Assembly: GCA_035532215.1 (NCBI GenBank)
Contig: DATKRK010000396.1
Span: 1 to 64,000 of the forward strand
DNA from: JAICIG01 sp035532215
GTDB taxonomy: Bacteria; Planctomycetota; Planctomycetia; Pirellulales; JAICIG01
Direction of reading: 5' to 3'
Length of the DNA stretch: 64,000 nt
Shown piece after piece: positions 27,893 through 38,600 of the stretch (positions within the stretch are counted from its first letter, which is position 1; the number at the start of each line of letters is the position of its first letter). The notes below the pieces were generated by a model. That model saw only the letters and a list, made by a program, of their open reading frames with translations, was not told where the DNA came from and searched no databases. The position numbers and the translations under genes are program-made.

Positions 27893-27945
27893 CCGTAGGA
27901 CGGGTCCGTCACTCGGCGGAGACGGACTGGAAGTCCGTCCTACGG
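27893..27945. repeat. Degenerate family D palindrome
   Basis: CCGTAGGACGG and CCGTCCTACGG end a stem whose middle has decayed. It is the same family as 25761-25820. It lies just after the sulfatase stop codon and could serve as a transcription end. Confidence 0.65.
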
Positions 27946-28068
27946 CGGTTCGGCGGGCAGAGCCTGACTCTGCCAACACCAAGCAAAATTATTTGATCCA
28001 TGCATTGCGGCGCGCATTCATTTGGCTGGAAAATGCCTGAAACGGACCACAGTAGCTACGGAGGTCCC

Positions 28069-29244
28069 GTGTTTAGATCGGTAAGCCTGGATTTCGCGCA
28101 CTTGGGATTCTCCCTGTCGATGGCGATCGCATTCGTTGTCGGCGCGTCGGTGCGCGCCGATGAAGTCGACGACGCTCTGGCGGCGATTGCGAAAGTCGGC
28201 CCGCAAGCGGTCGGCTCGGCCGAAGCCCGGCAGGCGCGCGATCGATTGCTCGGTCACGGAACCGAAATCTTGCCGCAACTGCTGGTCGCGATGGATACCA
28301 AAAACGTAGTGGCGGCCAACTGGCGCCGCACGGTGTTCGAGGCGATCGTGGCTCGCGAGTTGGCCAAGAGCGAGCCGGAATTCCCCCTCGACGCACTTCG
28401 CGACTATGCGGCCGACGCCAGGCGGCAAGGGCGAGTGCGCCGCCGTGCGCTGGCGCTGGTCGACCAGTTGGACCCGACGTTTCGCGCGAAGCTGATCCCC
28501 ACGCTGCTCGACGATCCCGAGTTTCGCGCCAACGCGGTCGATGTCGCACTGGCCGCCGCCGCCCAGGCCGAGGCGGCGGGCGAGCGCGAGCAGGCGATCG
28601 GCGATTATCGCCGGGCGTTCGAGCATTCGCGCGCGGCCGATCAGGCGACCAAGGCGGCCGCCAAACTCAAGGCGCTCGGCCAACCGGCCGACATCGTCGA
28701 GCACCTGGGCTTCGTCGTCGATTGGTATTTGCTCGGTCCGTTCGACGCCCCCGACTACGGCGGTTTTGCGAAGGTTTTTCCGCCGGAGGAACAAGCAGCG
28801 ATCGATCTCGACGCCGAATACGAAGGCCAGGGCGGCAAGCCGATTCGCTGGCGGCCGTTTCGCACGGAAGACGCGCTGGGGCAGTTGAACCTGATCGACG
28901 CCATCGCTCCGGTCAAGGAAGCGGTGGGCTACGCCTACAGCGAATTGAATTCGCCCGGCGAGATCGAAGCCCAATTGCGCTGCGGCGCCGACGACAATTG
29001 CACCGTCTGGCTCAACGGCCAGCGCGTCTTCGGCCGCGATCAATGGCTCAACGGCACGCGGCTCGACCGCTTCATTACGCCGCTGCGGCTGCGGCAAGGC
29101 AAGAACACGCTGCTGGTGAAAATCTGCCAAGGCCCGCAACACAAAGACCCGGAAGTTCCCAACAACTGGTCGCTGCAACTGCGGTTCTGCGACGCGACCG
29201 GCATCGGGCTCGGGTTGACCTCGGCGCTGCCGCCGGCCAAGTAG
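28069..29244 (+). CDS. Exported protein with helical repeats and galactose-binding-like domain
   Basis: A 391-residue protein. The start is GTG 28069, four bases after GGAGG; a signal peptide (FRSVSLDFAHLGFSLSMAIAFVVGASVRA) follows. Residues about 30-210 are Ala-rich helical (HEAT- or TPR-like). The C-terminal half (about 215-391) has WYLLGPFDAPDYGGF, CTVWLNGQRVFG and GKNTLLVKICQG, the pattern of the glycoside hydrolase family 2 sugar-binding or jelly-roll domain. No catalytic residues are visible, so it is probably a binding or scaffold protein. It follows the sulfatase at 194 bp and may share its regulation. Confidence 0.8.
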   Translation: MFRSVSLDFAHLGFSLSMAIAFVVGASVRADEVDDALAAIAKVGPQAVGSAEARQARDRLLGHGTEILPQLLVAMDTKNVVAANWRRTVFEAIVARELAKSEPEFPLDALRDYAADARRQGRVRRRALALVDQLDPTFRAKLIPTLLDDPEFRANAVDVALAAAAQAEAAGEREQAIGDYRRAFEHSRAADQATKAAAKLKALGQPADIVEHLGFVVDWYLLGPFDAPDYGGFAKVFPPEEQAAIDLDAEYEGQGGKPIRWRPFRTEDALGQLNLIDAIAPVKEAVGYAYSELNSPGEIEAQLRCGADDNCTVWLNGQRVFGRDQWLNGTRLDRFITPLRLRQGKNTLLVKICQGPQHKDPEVPNNWSLQLRFCDATGIGLGLTSALPPAK

Positions 29245-29387
29245 ACGCGGCATCCTGCCGCGTATTTCAACGTTCGATGAACCGAGGTACATTAGATAAA
29301 CTCATCGGATCGGTTTGCTGAACGCCGTTTTGTCGAGATGGCGAGCAGCTTGTTCGTTATACACGCTCCGAAAGCGGCTGGTGAAAT

Positions 29388-29672
29388 ATGCTCGAGGTGA
29401 AACAGGTCGTTCAAGCCGCGGCTCAGTTTGTCCAGGATATGTATCAGGGCGAAGGCATCGTCGACCTGAGGCTTGAAGAAGTTGAACGCCTTCACGATAA
29501 GAATCAGTGGGCGGTCACGTTGAGTTTCGCCAGACCGCCCAAGCACCCTTTGGCGCAAGCGCTCGCTGGCAGCTCCATGCAGCGCGATTACAAAATCTTG
29601 ATCGTCGATGCGTCGACGGGTGCCATCGAATCGATGAGAATACGCGAGCTGGAATCGTCGAAGGCCGAGTGA
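29388..29672 (+). CDS. Small protein paired with a PIN-domain gene
   Basis: A 94-residue protein. Residues about 1-20 form a helix (VKQVVQAAAQFVQDM) and the rest looks like an antiparallel sheet (IVDLRLEEVERL, WAVTLSFARP, YKILIVDASTGAIESMRI), somewhat like a PepSY-type fold. It ends four bases before the PIN-domain gene and is co-transcribed with it, so it is a candidate antitoxin or immunity partner. It shows no recognisable DNA-binding motif, and it is unlike the antitoxin at 20327. Confidence 0.6.
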   Translation: MLEVKQVVQAAAQFVQDMYQGEGIVDLRLEEVERLHDKNQWAVTLSFARPPKHPLAQALAGSSMQRDYKILIVDASTGAIESMRIRELESSKAE

Positions 29673-29676
29673 TCGC

Positions 29677-30174
29677 ATGCCGGATGCGTTTGACTTGATC
29701 GAGAGATACCGCGCCAAGGGAATCCTCGTCGACGCCAACCTCCTATTGCTCTACTTCGTGGGGAAGTTCGACTCGAACGGTATCTCGACGTTCAAGCGAA
29801 CGAGCCAATTCAACGCGGAAGACTTCAACCTGCTCGATCGACTACTGAAGCTCTTCAAACGGGTCGTGACGACGCCGAACGTACTGGCGGAGGTGAACAG
29901 CCTCTCGGGCCAATGGGGCGAACCAGCCAAATCGAAATATTTTCAGCGGTTCGCCAGCGAAATCGAAACTGTAGAGGAAGAGTATATCCAAAGCCGCGTT
30001 GCCGGCCGCGAGCCGCTATTCGTCAGAGTGGGGCTAACCGACACGACGATCGCTCTTGCCGCCCACGACCGATATCTGGTCCTGACCGACGATTTCAAAC
30101 TTGCTCAGCTTCTTGAGCACCGAGGCTTGGCGGTCTTGAACTTCAATCACATCCGAGCCTTTGCCTGGGAATAG
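29677..30174 (+). CDS. PIN-domain-like protein
   Basis: A 165-residue protein. ILVDANLLLLYFVG (Asp19), TPNVLAEVNSL (Glu) and GLTDTTIALAAHDRYLVLTDD (Asp pair) supply the acidic residues of a PIN nuclease in the right order, so metal-dependent RNase activity is likely. It is longer than VapC toxins (about 130), with an insert of some 25 residues after the first strand. Its upstream neighbour is probably its partner. A toxin function is inferred from the fold and context. Confidence 0.72.
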   Translation: MPDAFDLIERYRAKGILVDANLLLLYFVGKFDSNGISTFKRTSQFNAEDFNLLDRLLKLFKRVVTTPNVLAEVNSLSGQWGEPAKSKYFQRFASEIETVEEEYIQSRVAGREPLFVRVGLTDTTIALAAHDRYLVLTDDFKLAQLLEHRGLAVLNFNHIRAFAWE

Positions 30175-30215
30175 ATCGCGCGGCCGAATTTCCTTGGCGC
30201 CAGGACGTCCGCCCC

Positions 30216-30746
30216 ATGCCCCAACCTTCGCCCCTCGCCTTCCGCCGCGAACTCGTCGCCCCCGACGTCTTCATCGCCGCGGGCGCGGCGATCGTGGGCG
30301 ACGTGACGATCGGCGACGAGTCGAGCGTCTGGTTCAACGCCGTGCTGCGCGGCGACGTAGAGGCGATTCGCATCGGCCGCCGCACGAACGTTCAAGACAA
30401 CTGCACGCTGCACGCCGATCCCGGCTTTCCCTGCACGCTGGGCGACGGCGTGACGGTCGGGCACGGCGCGGTGGTTCACGGGGCGACGGTCGGCGACAAC
30501 GTGGTGGTCGGCATGCACGCCGTGGTGATGAACGGCGCGCAAATCGGCGCCGACAGCATCATTGCCGTCGGCGCGGTCGTGACCGAAGGCACGCTCGTTC
30601 CGCCCGGCTCGCTCGTGATGGGTTTGCCCGGCAAGGTCAAGCGCCCGCTCACGCCTGAAGAGATCGAACGCAACCGAGCCAGCGCGGTGCATTACGTGGA
30701 GAACGCCAAGCGGTTCGCCGAGCAAGATCGTCAGCACTCGCGATGA
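30216..30746 (+). CDS. Gamma-class carbonic anhydrase family protein
   Basis: A 176-residue left-handed beta-helix protein of the YrdA/PaaY group, forming trimers in the cytoplasm. Hexapeptide repeats run from about residue 15 to 135. His66 (CTLHADP), His83 and His88 (VGHGAVVHG) match the three zinc or iron ligands of gamma carbonic anhydrases. Many members have weak or no CO2 hydratase activity, so the reaction is unproven here. The last 16 bases overlap the convergent membrane-protein gene. Confidence 0.9.
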   Translation: MPQPSPLAFRRELVAPDVFIAAGAAIVGDVTIGDESSVWFNAVLRGDVEAIRIGRRTNVQDNCTLHADPGFPCTLGDGVTVGHGAVVHGATVGDNVVVGMHAVVMNGAQIGADSIIAVGAVVTEGTLVPPGSLVMGLPGKVKRPLTPEEIERNRASAVHYVENAKRFAEQDRQHSR

Positions 30747-32443
30747 TCGAGCAGCGGCTTGTCGAGGAATTCGCCCAGTTCGCGGGCCCAGCGTTCAATG
30801 AGCTGCCGATTGTGCCCGTCGAGGATCGGCACTCGTTCGCCCTCGGGCGAGGCAAGCACCCAGTTGAGTTGATGGATCGGCGAGGAGCCTTCGTGCGGCG
30901 CCGAGCAGATTTGGATCGCGGCCACGTCGCATAGGCGAATCGACCGCGGCTTTCGCCAAGGCGCGGCGGATCCGATTTCCACGCATCCGCGCCGGCGGTC
31001 GACGAGCGTTGAGGTCTCGCAGCAAAGTCCGCCCGCTCCGATGGCCGCGGCAGCGGCGGCAAACAACGCGAAAACGCCCGCCCCCAAGGAGTGCTTCCAG
31101 TCCTGGCCGTCTTGCAGGCTGGCAATGCAAAAGGCGCCGGCAAAGAGGCCGCCGAAGCCCAGGCAGAAAAAATACACGAACCGCATGCCCCAGGTCGCCG
31201 ACGTCCGGGCGCGATCCTGGCCGGTGAACCGTAGCGTCCGATAATAGGCGCCGCCGCAACGAGGCGCCCGGCTGACTTGAAGCCGGCGCCCATCGGGCAG
31301 TTCGACTTCGGCGATCGTCCGATCGCTGCACGGGCCGCCCAGCATTTCGGCCAGCGGCTCGAACAATTCGCGTAAGTTCGGATAGTATTCGGCGCCGGCC
31401 AGGCAAATCGCTGGCGAAGGTTGCTCGCAGCGAGCCAGCAGCAAAGCCGGCCGCTGCCGGGCTTTCGAAGCCGAAGCCGCCGTGTCGTCGAGCGCGATCG
31501 AAGCGGCCAATTCGCGCGGGTCGAACGCGAGCCGCTCGGGCCGCAGCAGCCAGCCGTAGGTCACGGTCAGCCGCGGCGGGCAAAGACCGCACACGAGACT
31601 GGGTTGTTCTCTCAAACAATGGACAGACACCAGCACGAAGCCGGCCAGAATCAATTGCAGCAAGACCAGCACGGCGCCGTCCATGTGGTCGGCCGTGCCC
31701 CACGGATTCCGCCAGAACGCGAGGAAGCCGAACATGCCGGCGCCCAGAAACGCCGGCGCCAGCAGCAGCCGCAACCCCCAGCGCTCGCGAATGACGAGCA
31801 ACCGGCGCTCGCTCGTCACCACGGGCCGGGTGAAAAAGGGAATCCAGCGAGTCTTCCGCACCAGTCGCTGCCAGCGCTCGCTCGGCGAGAAGGCTGGCCG
31901 CCAGGCTTTGACGAGCGTCGCCAGCCCGGCGGCGGCGACCGCGGCGAAATAGATTGCGAGGATCGCCCAGCGCGGCAAAACCAGACCGAATTCGAAGGCG
32001 ACCGCCAGCACGAACACGGCGGCCAAGCTCGCCATCCAGGCGTTCATCGCCGCGGCGCCCAGGCTGCCCTCGGGCAAACCCGGCCGATCGGGTCGCGCGG
32101 TGCGGTCGAATTCCGGCTCGAACGAGCGCTCGCGGCGGAATTGTTGCCAGCAAGCGGCGGCACAGGCGCCCCAGACCAAGAGCGTCGGCGCACTGAACGT
32201 CGCCAGGATCAAGAGCGTGACCAGATCGTGCGGCTTGAACGTGAGGTTCTGCGCCGCCTCACGACCGAAATACGCGTCGGCCGCCGCGGTGACGGCTGTC
32301 CAGGCGATCGCCGCAAAGGCGATCAGCGCCGCATGGGCGCCCGCCCGGCCGAACTCAGCTTCTGCCGGCGCGTGGCTTCGCCCGCGAGTTGGCGGGCGGT
32401 CTTGAAGCGGGGAATTCATCGGCGGCGGCATGAGGGATTCCAC
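30731..32443 (-). CDS. Multi-pass membrane protein, unknown function
   Basis: A 570-residue protein with roughly eight hydrophobic helices. There are two near the N-terminus (ALIAFAAIAWTAVTA, LVTLLILATFSAPTLLVWG), two around 140-180, two around 225-270, and two around 420-475 (FVYFFCLGFGGLFAGAF, GVFALFAAAAAAIGAGG). Between helices six and seven lies a cytosolic or periplasmic domain. The C-terminal 90 residues resemble a PH-like or DUF-type soluble domain ending DGHNRQLIERWARELG. No family name is recalled. It lies 47 bases after the leucine-rich-repeat gene and is probably in the same unit. ATG 32431 or 32419 could also start it. Confidence 0.75.
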   Translation of the reverse strand: MESLMPPPMNSPLQDRPPTRGRSHAPAEAEFGRAGAHAALIAFAAIAWTAVTAAADAYFGREAAQNLTFKPHDLVTLLILATFSAPTLLVWGACAAACWQQFRRERSFEPEFDRTARPDRPGLPEGSLGAAAMNAWMASLAAVFVLAVAFEFGLVLPRWAILAIYFAAVAAAGLATLVKAWRPAFSPSERWQRLVRKTRWIPFFTRPVVTSERRLLVIRERWGLRLLLAPAFLGAGMFGFLAFWRNPWGTADHMDGAVLVLLQLILAGFVLVSVHCLREQPSLVCGLCPPRLTVTYGWLLRPERLAFDPRELAASIALDDTAASASKARQRPALLLARCEQPSPAICLAGAEYYPNLRELFEPLAEMLGGPCSDRTIAEVELPDGRRLQVSRAPRCGGAYYRTLRFTGQDRARTSATWGMRFVYFFCLGFGGLFAGAFCIASLQDGQDWKHSLGAGVFALFAAAAAAIGAGGLCCETSTLVDRRRGCVEIGSAAPWRKPRSIRLCDVAAIQICSAPHEGSSPIHQLNWVLASPEGERVPILDGHNRQLIERWARELGEFLDKPLLDHREC

Positions 32444-32490
32444 GATGGTTCATTCGCCGTGGCCGATCGAATCTTGAAGATGCGATACAC

Positions 32491-33552
32491 TCAAAAAGGC
32501 GAGAAGTCTTGCAAATCTAGTTTATCGTCGAAACTTGTCGCCTTGAGCGATGGCATCGCCTGCTTGAGCTTGCGCATGCCCTCGGGCGTGACGTGCGTGC
32601 CGTCAAGGAAGACGTATTTGAGCGAGTGGATTTTGGCCAAATGGACGAGCCCGGCGTCGGTGATCGCCGTGTTACATAAACTCAATTTCTTCAGCAACCG
32701 AAGGTTCGATAGATGCACCAACCCGGCGTCCGTAATCTTAGTATTATCGAGAGAAAGATCCTCCAGCCTCCTCAGACGCGAAATGCGTTCCATGCCGTGA
32801 TCGGTTAGGCGAGTATGGTCCAGCCGAAGCTCAACGACGCACGTTAGTTCGGCCAAAGGTGCAAGCGCATCATCGTCGATGGCTGCGTTCCGTTCGAGGA
32901 ATTCAAAGGCCCCGCAAATGATGCTTCCCGGAAATAAGTCCACGCCAGTCACGCGACAGAATCGTTGGTTCGTCTCGTTTGGGCATAACTCCAACAGCCA
33001 CGTGGGAAGGAGCGGGCTGATCGAAACTTCGGCCCCAAGTTTTCGCAATGATTCGGCGGCGGTTTGTTCTTTGCGGCGTTGGCGATCAAAATGCAACCAC
33101 CAGCCGCAGCCGCATGCCGCAAGCAAGACGCAAACCAGCAACGATCGCAAGCTGAATTGAATATCGCAGCCCCTTCGCCTCCGTGAACGTTCAAGAACAG
33201 CCGCCGATAGGATCAAAATCAAAAGCGCGGTTGCCAGATCAAGTGCAAGCGTCTCTGGGCGGAATTCCGTTTTTACAAAAGACGCATCGCTACCGATTTC
33301 GGAGGACCGCAGGAAATGCCAGGCGCTAAGCTTCGGCTTCATCAGCAGCCAAGCCATACGGTCGGAGTGCGTCAGATACGTCCAAGGCCAGCCATGCCGA
33401 GCAACCGCTCCTTCGGAGTTCACCTCGCCCGGCACGACGGCCAGCACCAGCGCGGCCGCCACGAACGCTCCCGCAGCGTAAGTCGAGGCGTGCAGGCGAT
33501 ACCACCGACGCCGAACGTCGTTACTCGCCCCTTGAGTCGAAGTTCGCTCCAT
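32491..33552 (-). CDS. Membrane-anchored leucine-rich-repeat protein
   Basis: A protein of about 353 residues. Three hydrophobic segments (AGAFVAAALVLAVVPG, ALDLATALLILILSAAVL, SLRSLLVCVLLAACGCGWWL) occupy the N-terminal 150 residues. The C-terminal part carries at least four leucine-rich repeats of the form LxxLxxLxLxNTxITDAGLVHL (about 230-340), the bacterial RI-like type common in planctomycetes. Such repeats mediate protein binding; the partner is unknown. Start 33552 is preferred over an upstream ATG because the extra residues are Pro/Cys-rich and unlike a leader. Confidence 0.85.
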   Translation of the reverse strand: MERTSTQGASNDVRRRWYRLHASTYAAGAFVAAALVLAVVPGEVNSEGAVARHGWPWTYLTHSDRMAWLLMKPKLSAWHFLRSSEIGSDASFVKTEFRPETLALDLATALLILILSAAVLERSRRRRGCDIQFSLRSLLVCVLLAACGCGWWLHFDRQRRKEQTAAESLRKLGAEVSISPLLPTWLLELCPNETNQRFCRVTGVDLFPGSIICGAFEFLERNAAIDDDALAPLAELTCVVELRLDHTRLTDHGMERISRLRRLEDLSLDNTKITDAGLVHLSNLRLLKKLSLCNTAITDAGLVHLAKIHSLKYVFLDGTHVTPEGMRKLKQAMPSLKATSFDDKLDLQDFSPF

Positions 33553-33648
33553 TTCGATCGCCTCGCAGCATGAGAAACCGCGGCTACCCGCCATTTTGGG
33601 CCAAGGTTTCAAAGGCGGCAAGACCCAACTTCACGCGGGCGATGGAGC

Positions 33649-34773
<1,125 letters not shown>

Positions 34774-35119
34774 GTCGGCAGAACGCAGGCGGACGAAAGA
34801 AGAATAAGACAGGGCAGGCGTCAATCTAGCGGCGAAGAGTGGCGCCCGCAATCGGCGAAGGCGGCGACTCGCCGCTGGCAAGGCGGCATCGACCAACAAG
34901 CCGCGGCGACCGGCGCTTTTCAAGGAGATCGGAGGAACGAGCCAGCCGGGCCGAACTCTTTCGGCTGACGAGGAATTGATCTTTCCGGCCTGGCTCGGCG
35001 GCTTCCGCTTGCCGGCGGGGCGTCTGTTTGATTGACGACCTTTTTGTCGTTGGCGGTAAAAAGAAAGGCGGTGCGGTCGAAGACCCGCCCTGCGGCTGAC
35101 GGGCTTTGTCGGGCGCCGC
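34774..35119. other. Intergenic region, nothing recognised
   Basis: A 346-bp stretch upstream of the oxidoreductase gene. It contains a small ACGAC-CTTTTT-GTCGT hairpin (35035-35050) and GC-rich sequence, but no gene, repeat copy or clear promoter that I can defend. Confidence 0.4.
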
Positions 35120-35324
35120 CTAAACCAACTCTCTTACCGGCTGCGCGTTGTCCTCGACGAGATACTGCGGGCGGACGTTGAGATCGACGAGCGTGGTGGC
35201 GTTGGGATCGATGCCGAGGTTGTGGTAGAGCGTGGCGAAGACCTCCGGGAACGTGACGGGGCGGTCGATCGCTTCGCCGCCCAGGCGGTCGGTGGCGCCG
35301 ATCGCTTGCCCGGTGCGCATGCCG
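35120..35324 (-). pseudogene. Orphan 3' end of a DUF1501 gene
   Basis: The minus strand encodes the last 66 or so residues of a DUF1501 protein (MRTGQAIGATDRLGGEAIDR to the stop). It aligns without gaps to 41271-41475, the end of the intact DUF1501 gene, at roughly nine bases in ten. The body of the gene is missing; homology stops at 35324. Both copies have the same orientation and bracket the large-protein cassette. Confidence 0.88.
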
Positions 35325-35664
35325 GCACGTTCAGACGATTAGAAGACTCCCCCCTCCCCGCGACAAGCCGTCTGGGCGTTCTGGTTGCTGCGGGTTTTTA
35401 CTGGCTCCATTCCCGCAAATCGAAATCCGCAGCGCCAACCCGACAAGCCAAACTTATTTCTGCCATTTTGCTGGTTTTGCCGAGATTCTGGTTGACTTTG
35501 CTCAGAACCTCGCCAAAATCATCGTCGCCCGACAGGCTCCACCTTTTGGTTCGGGCGAAATACTTCTCTTTTCGTGGAGCCGTTCTTCGCGCGTCTCGCG
35601 CTCACCCGATTCAAGGAGCCATGTCACGGATCTGTCGTCCCTATTCGAGTGCTTTTCAATCGTC
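35325..35664. other. Leader region of the large Ala-rich gene
   Basis: A 340-bp gap with lower GC than its surroundings. TCAAGGAGCC immediately before an ATG at 35621 is the best ribosome site in it, but that ATG is one base out of frame with the large gene. No repeat is present. Confidence 0.5.
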
Positions 35665-38600
35665 GTGGCTCGCCAACTGCGTGAAAAGCGGAAGCGGCGA
35701 GCAGCTCAGTTGCGGCGGCGCTGGAGGCCGGAAGTTCTGGAAACGCGGGCGATGTTGGACGCAACTTCCGACTTCAACGCAGCGATTGCGGCTGCGCAGA
35801 CCGCCTATCAGGGCGACGTCGCTGCAGAGGATGCCGTGTTCCAATCAACGGAAGATGCCGACGCCAGTTCGTTCGCCTCGCAGGCTCAGGGGGTCGGCGA
35901 AGGTTTGCAAGCGGACGTGAACTCCGACGACCAGTCGTTCCAAGCGACGGCGGATTCGGCCGCAAACACCCTACAAACGCAGGATGCCGCCTCGGACCAG
36001 ACGGATACGACGCTCAATCAGGCGGCCGACGACCAGGAGCAGCAAACCGTGACGCAAGCTGCGCAAGCCGACGCAGCTGTGAACGCCGCCGATGACGCTC
36101 AACTCGCCGACGAGATCGGTCCAGAGCAAGCGGCGCTGAATGCGACTGGAGATGCCGATGCGACCACGTTCAACAACACGATGGCAGCCGATCAAGCGCA
36201 AACGTCGGCGAACATCGCAGCCGATCAGAACTCCTATGATACGACCCTGACCGCCGATGATGCCCAAACGGAGCAGAACGATGCGGCGCTGCAAGCGGCC
36301 TACCAGACGCAAATCGACGATCTCGCGACTGCAACGCAAGGGCAAATCGCCGGCGCCGCTCCGGCGGTCGACCCCAGCGTCGTAAATGACGATCCGAACT
36401 ATCTGGCAACGCTGTCCCAAGCAAACGATGTTTGGAACTCCGCACAGCAACAAGCGCAAGATGATATTGCCAATGGGGAGGCGGCCGCCGATGCGGCCGC
36501 CGCTCCGTTGTTCCAAGCGGCATCCAACCAGCTTGGCGGCGACCTGCAGAACGCTCAGAACGCGTACCTCGCGAGCGTGCAAAACGCCCAGGACCAGTAC
36601 GCGCAGGCGATCGCGCCGTTCCAGCAGCAATTGAGCACTGGGTTGGCCGCGCATCAGGACGCCTACAATCAGCAGGTGCAAGACGCCACGGACACTTACA
36701 ACACCGAAATGCAGACGGCCGCGGGTGACGAGGCGACGAGCATGGGAAACGCGGACGCCGCCTATAACACGTCGGCACAGCCGCTCATCGACGGTTACAA
36801 TACGTGGTCGGCAGGCAGAGCCTCGCAGTATACTTCCGACATTAACGCGCGCGAGGCGCAGTTGGCGCAGGACCTGGCCGGCGAGACTCAGACTTACAAT
36901 ACGGCGGTCACCGGCTTGGCGCAGACGGAGCAGCAAGGTCTGCAAGCCGCCAACTCGCAGTACGCCTCTGACGCGGCCGGCCTGGCGAGCACCCGATCGT
37001 CGGAAGACGCGGGCTCGCAAGCGACGAGCGGCGCCGCCATCCAGGGGGCGGACTCGGCGCTGGCAAGCGCCGAGCAAACCTACAACGATACGGTCAATCA
37101 GATCATGCAACAGGCGATGGACAATAATCTGCCGCCCGATCAAGGCGCTCTCGACGCCGCCTGGGCCACGCTGTTAAGCGCGAAGCATGGCCACGCGAAC
37201 ACGGTCGCGGCGGCGCAAGAGCAACTGCTCGAGGACGAAGGGGACCATCTCAACGAGTACGAAACCAACCTCAAAGCGAAGTACGTCAGCTTTGTGGACG
37301 CGGTCGCGGCGGCCGAAGGAGGTTACGAGCAGGGAGTCGCCGCAGCCGCCAAGCTTAGAGACGACAACGACGCCGACCATTACGCCAGTCGAGATGTCGA
37401 CGAGGCGGAGATCACTGCCGGCTACAATGACGACGCGGCGACGCACTACGAGGCGCTTCAACTGTCGCTGGCCGGCTTCCAGAAGACCCGCACCGACGCC
37501 TACGATGATGCGGTGAAGCAATACGGGGACGACGGGGCCGTTGCCTGGCAAAAAGAGCAGAAAACCTTCGAAGACGCCTCGCAGCAGCAGGGCAACGACG
37601 ACGCGGCCTCCTACGAAGCCTACGATCTGGCTACCGTCGGGCCGTGGGGCGCCGAGCAGAACCAGATTGCCGCGGCAGAGCAGCAAAGGGCGCACGACGC
37701 AGGAGTCGCGTATGCTAATTACAGCGCCGCAACGGCCGCGGTGCAGGTTCAAGTCATGAACGGTTACGAGTCCGCCTACGACACGGCAATGGGTGACATC
37801 GAAGCTGGGTTGGAGGATTACGCCGATCTCCTTGCTCCTGCTTGGGCCGCTGCAATTATCGCTGCGTCGGGCAACGATCCCGATACGACGATCTGGGCCA
37901 ATGACTGGGCGAGCGCCGACGAGCAGCAGGCGGCAGATAATGCCGCTCTGTTGGCTTCGGAAGCCGCTCAGCAGGATGGCGACGTGGGCCAAGGCCTCTC
38001 GGCGTATCTCGCGCTTGTCAGCCAGATCAATGCGGAGAATCAGAACCTGGAGGATGAATGGGGAAGCGCAGTCGTGGCGCTCGTTTCGTCAAATGTTGCG
38101 GCAATCGCCGGTTTCGAAGGACAAGTATTGCCGCAGGTATTGTCGACGACGCAGGATGAAATCAATGCCGCCCGCACGGAAGCCGGCAAGGAAATCGACG
38201 CTGCGACGCTGGATGCGAAAAGCTACGATGCGAACGACGATCAAAACGCCAAGGACCATGATGCGCACGGTCTGACGTACGCCCAGGCGGTCCTGCCGGC
38301 CGCGCTCTCCGACTTCACGACAGTAGAGGACGAAGCGGCAGGCGATCTCGGAACGCTGGCAGACGATGCGGCCGGCTATGTCAAGCAACTGGATACCGCC
38401 GCGCAGGACGAAATTGACAATCTGGTTCCGGACGGCCAAACGATGTTGCACGGCGAAGCCGGGGCATCCGGCGACTATGTGATCGCGACGACCGCCGACC
38501 AGGTCGCCGCGAACGACGCAGCGGCCGCGGCGCTGGTGCAGGCGGTGAGCGCTGCGGCGGATAGTGATTTTGCTGGAGAGGAAGCCGGCAGCTCCTACGT

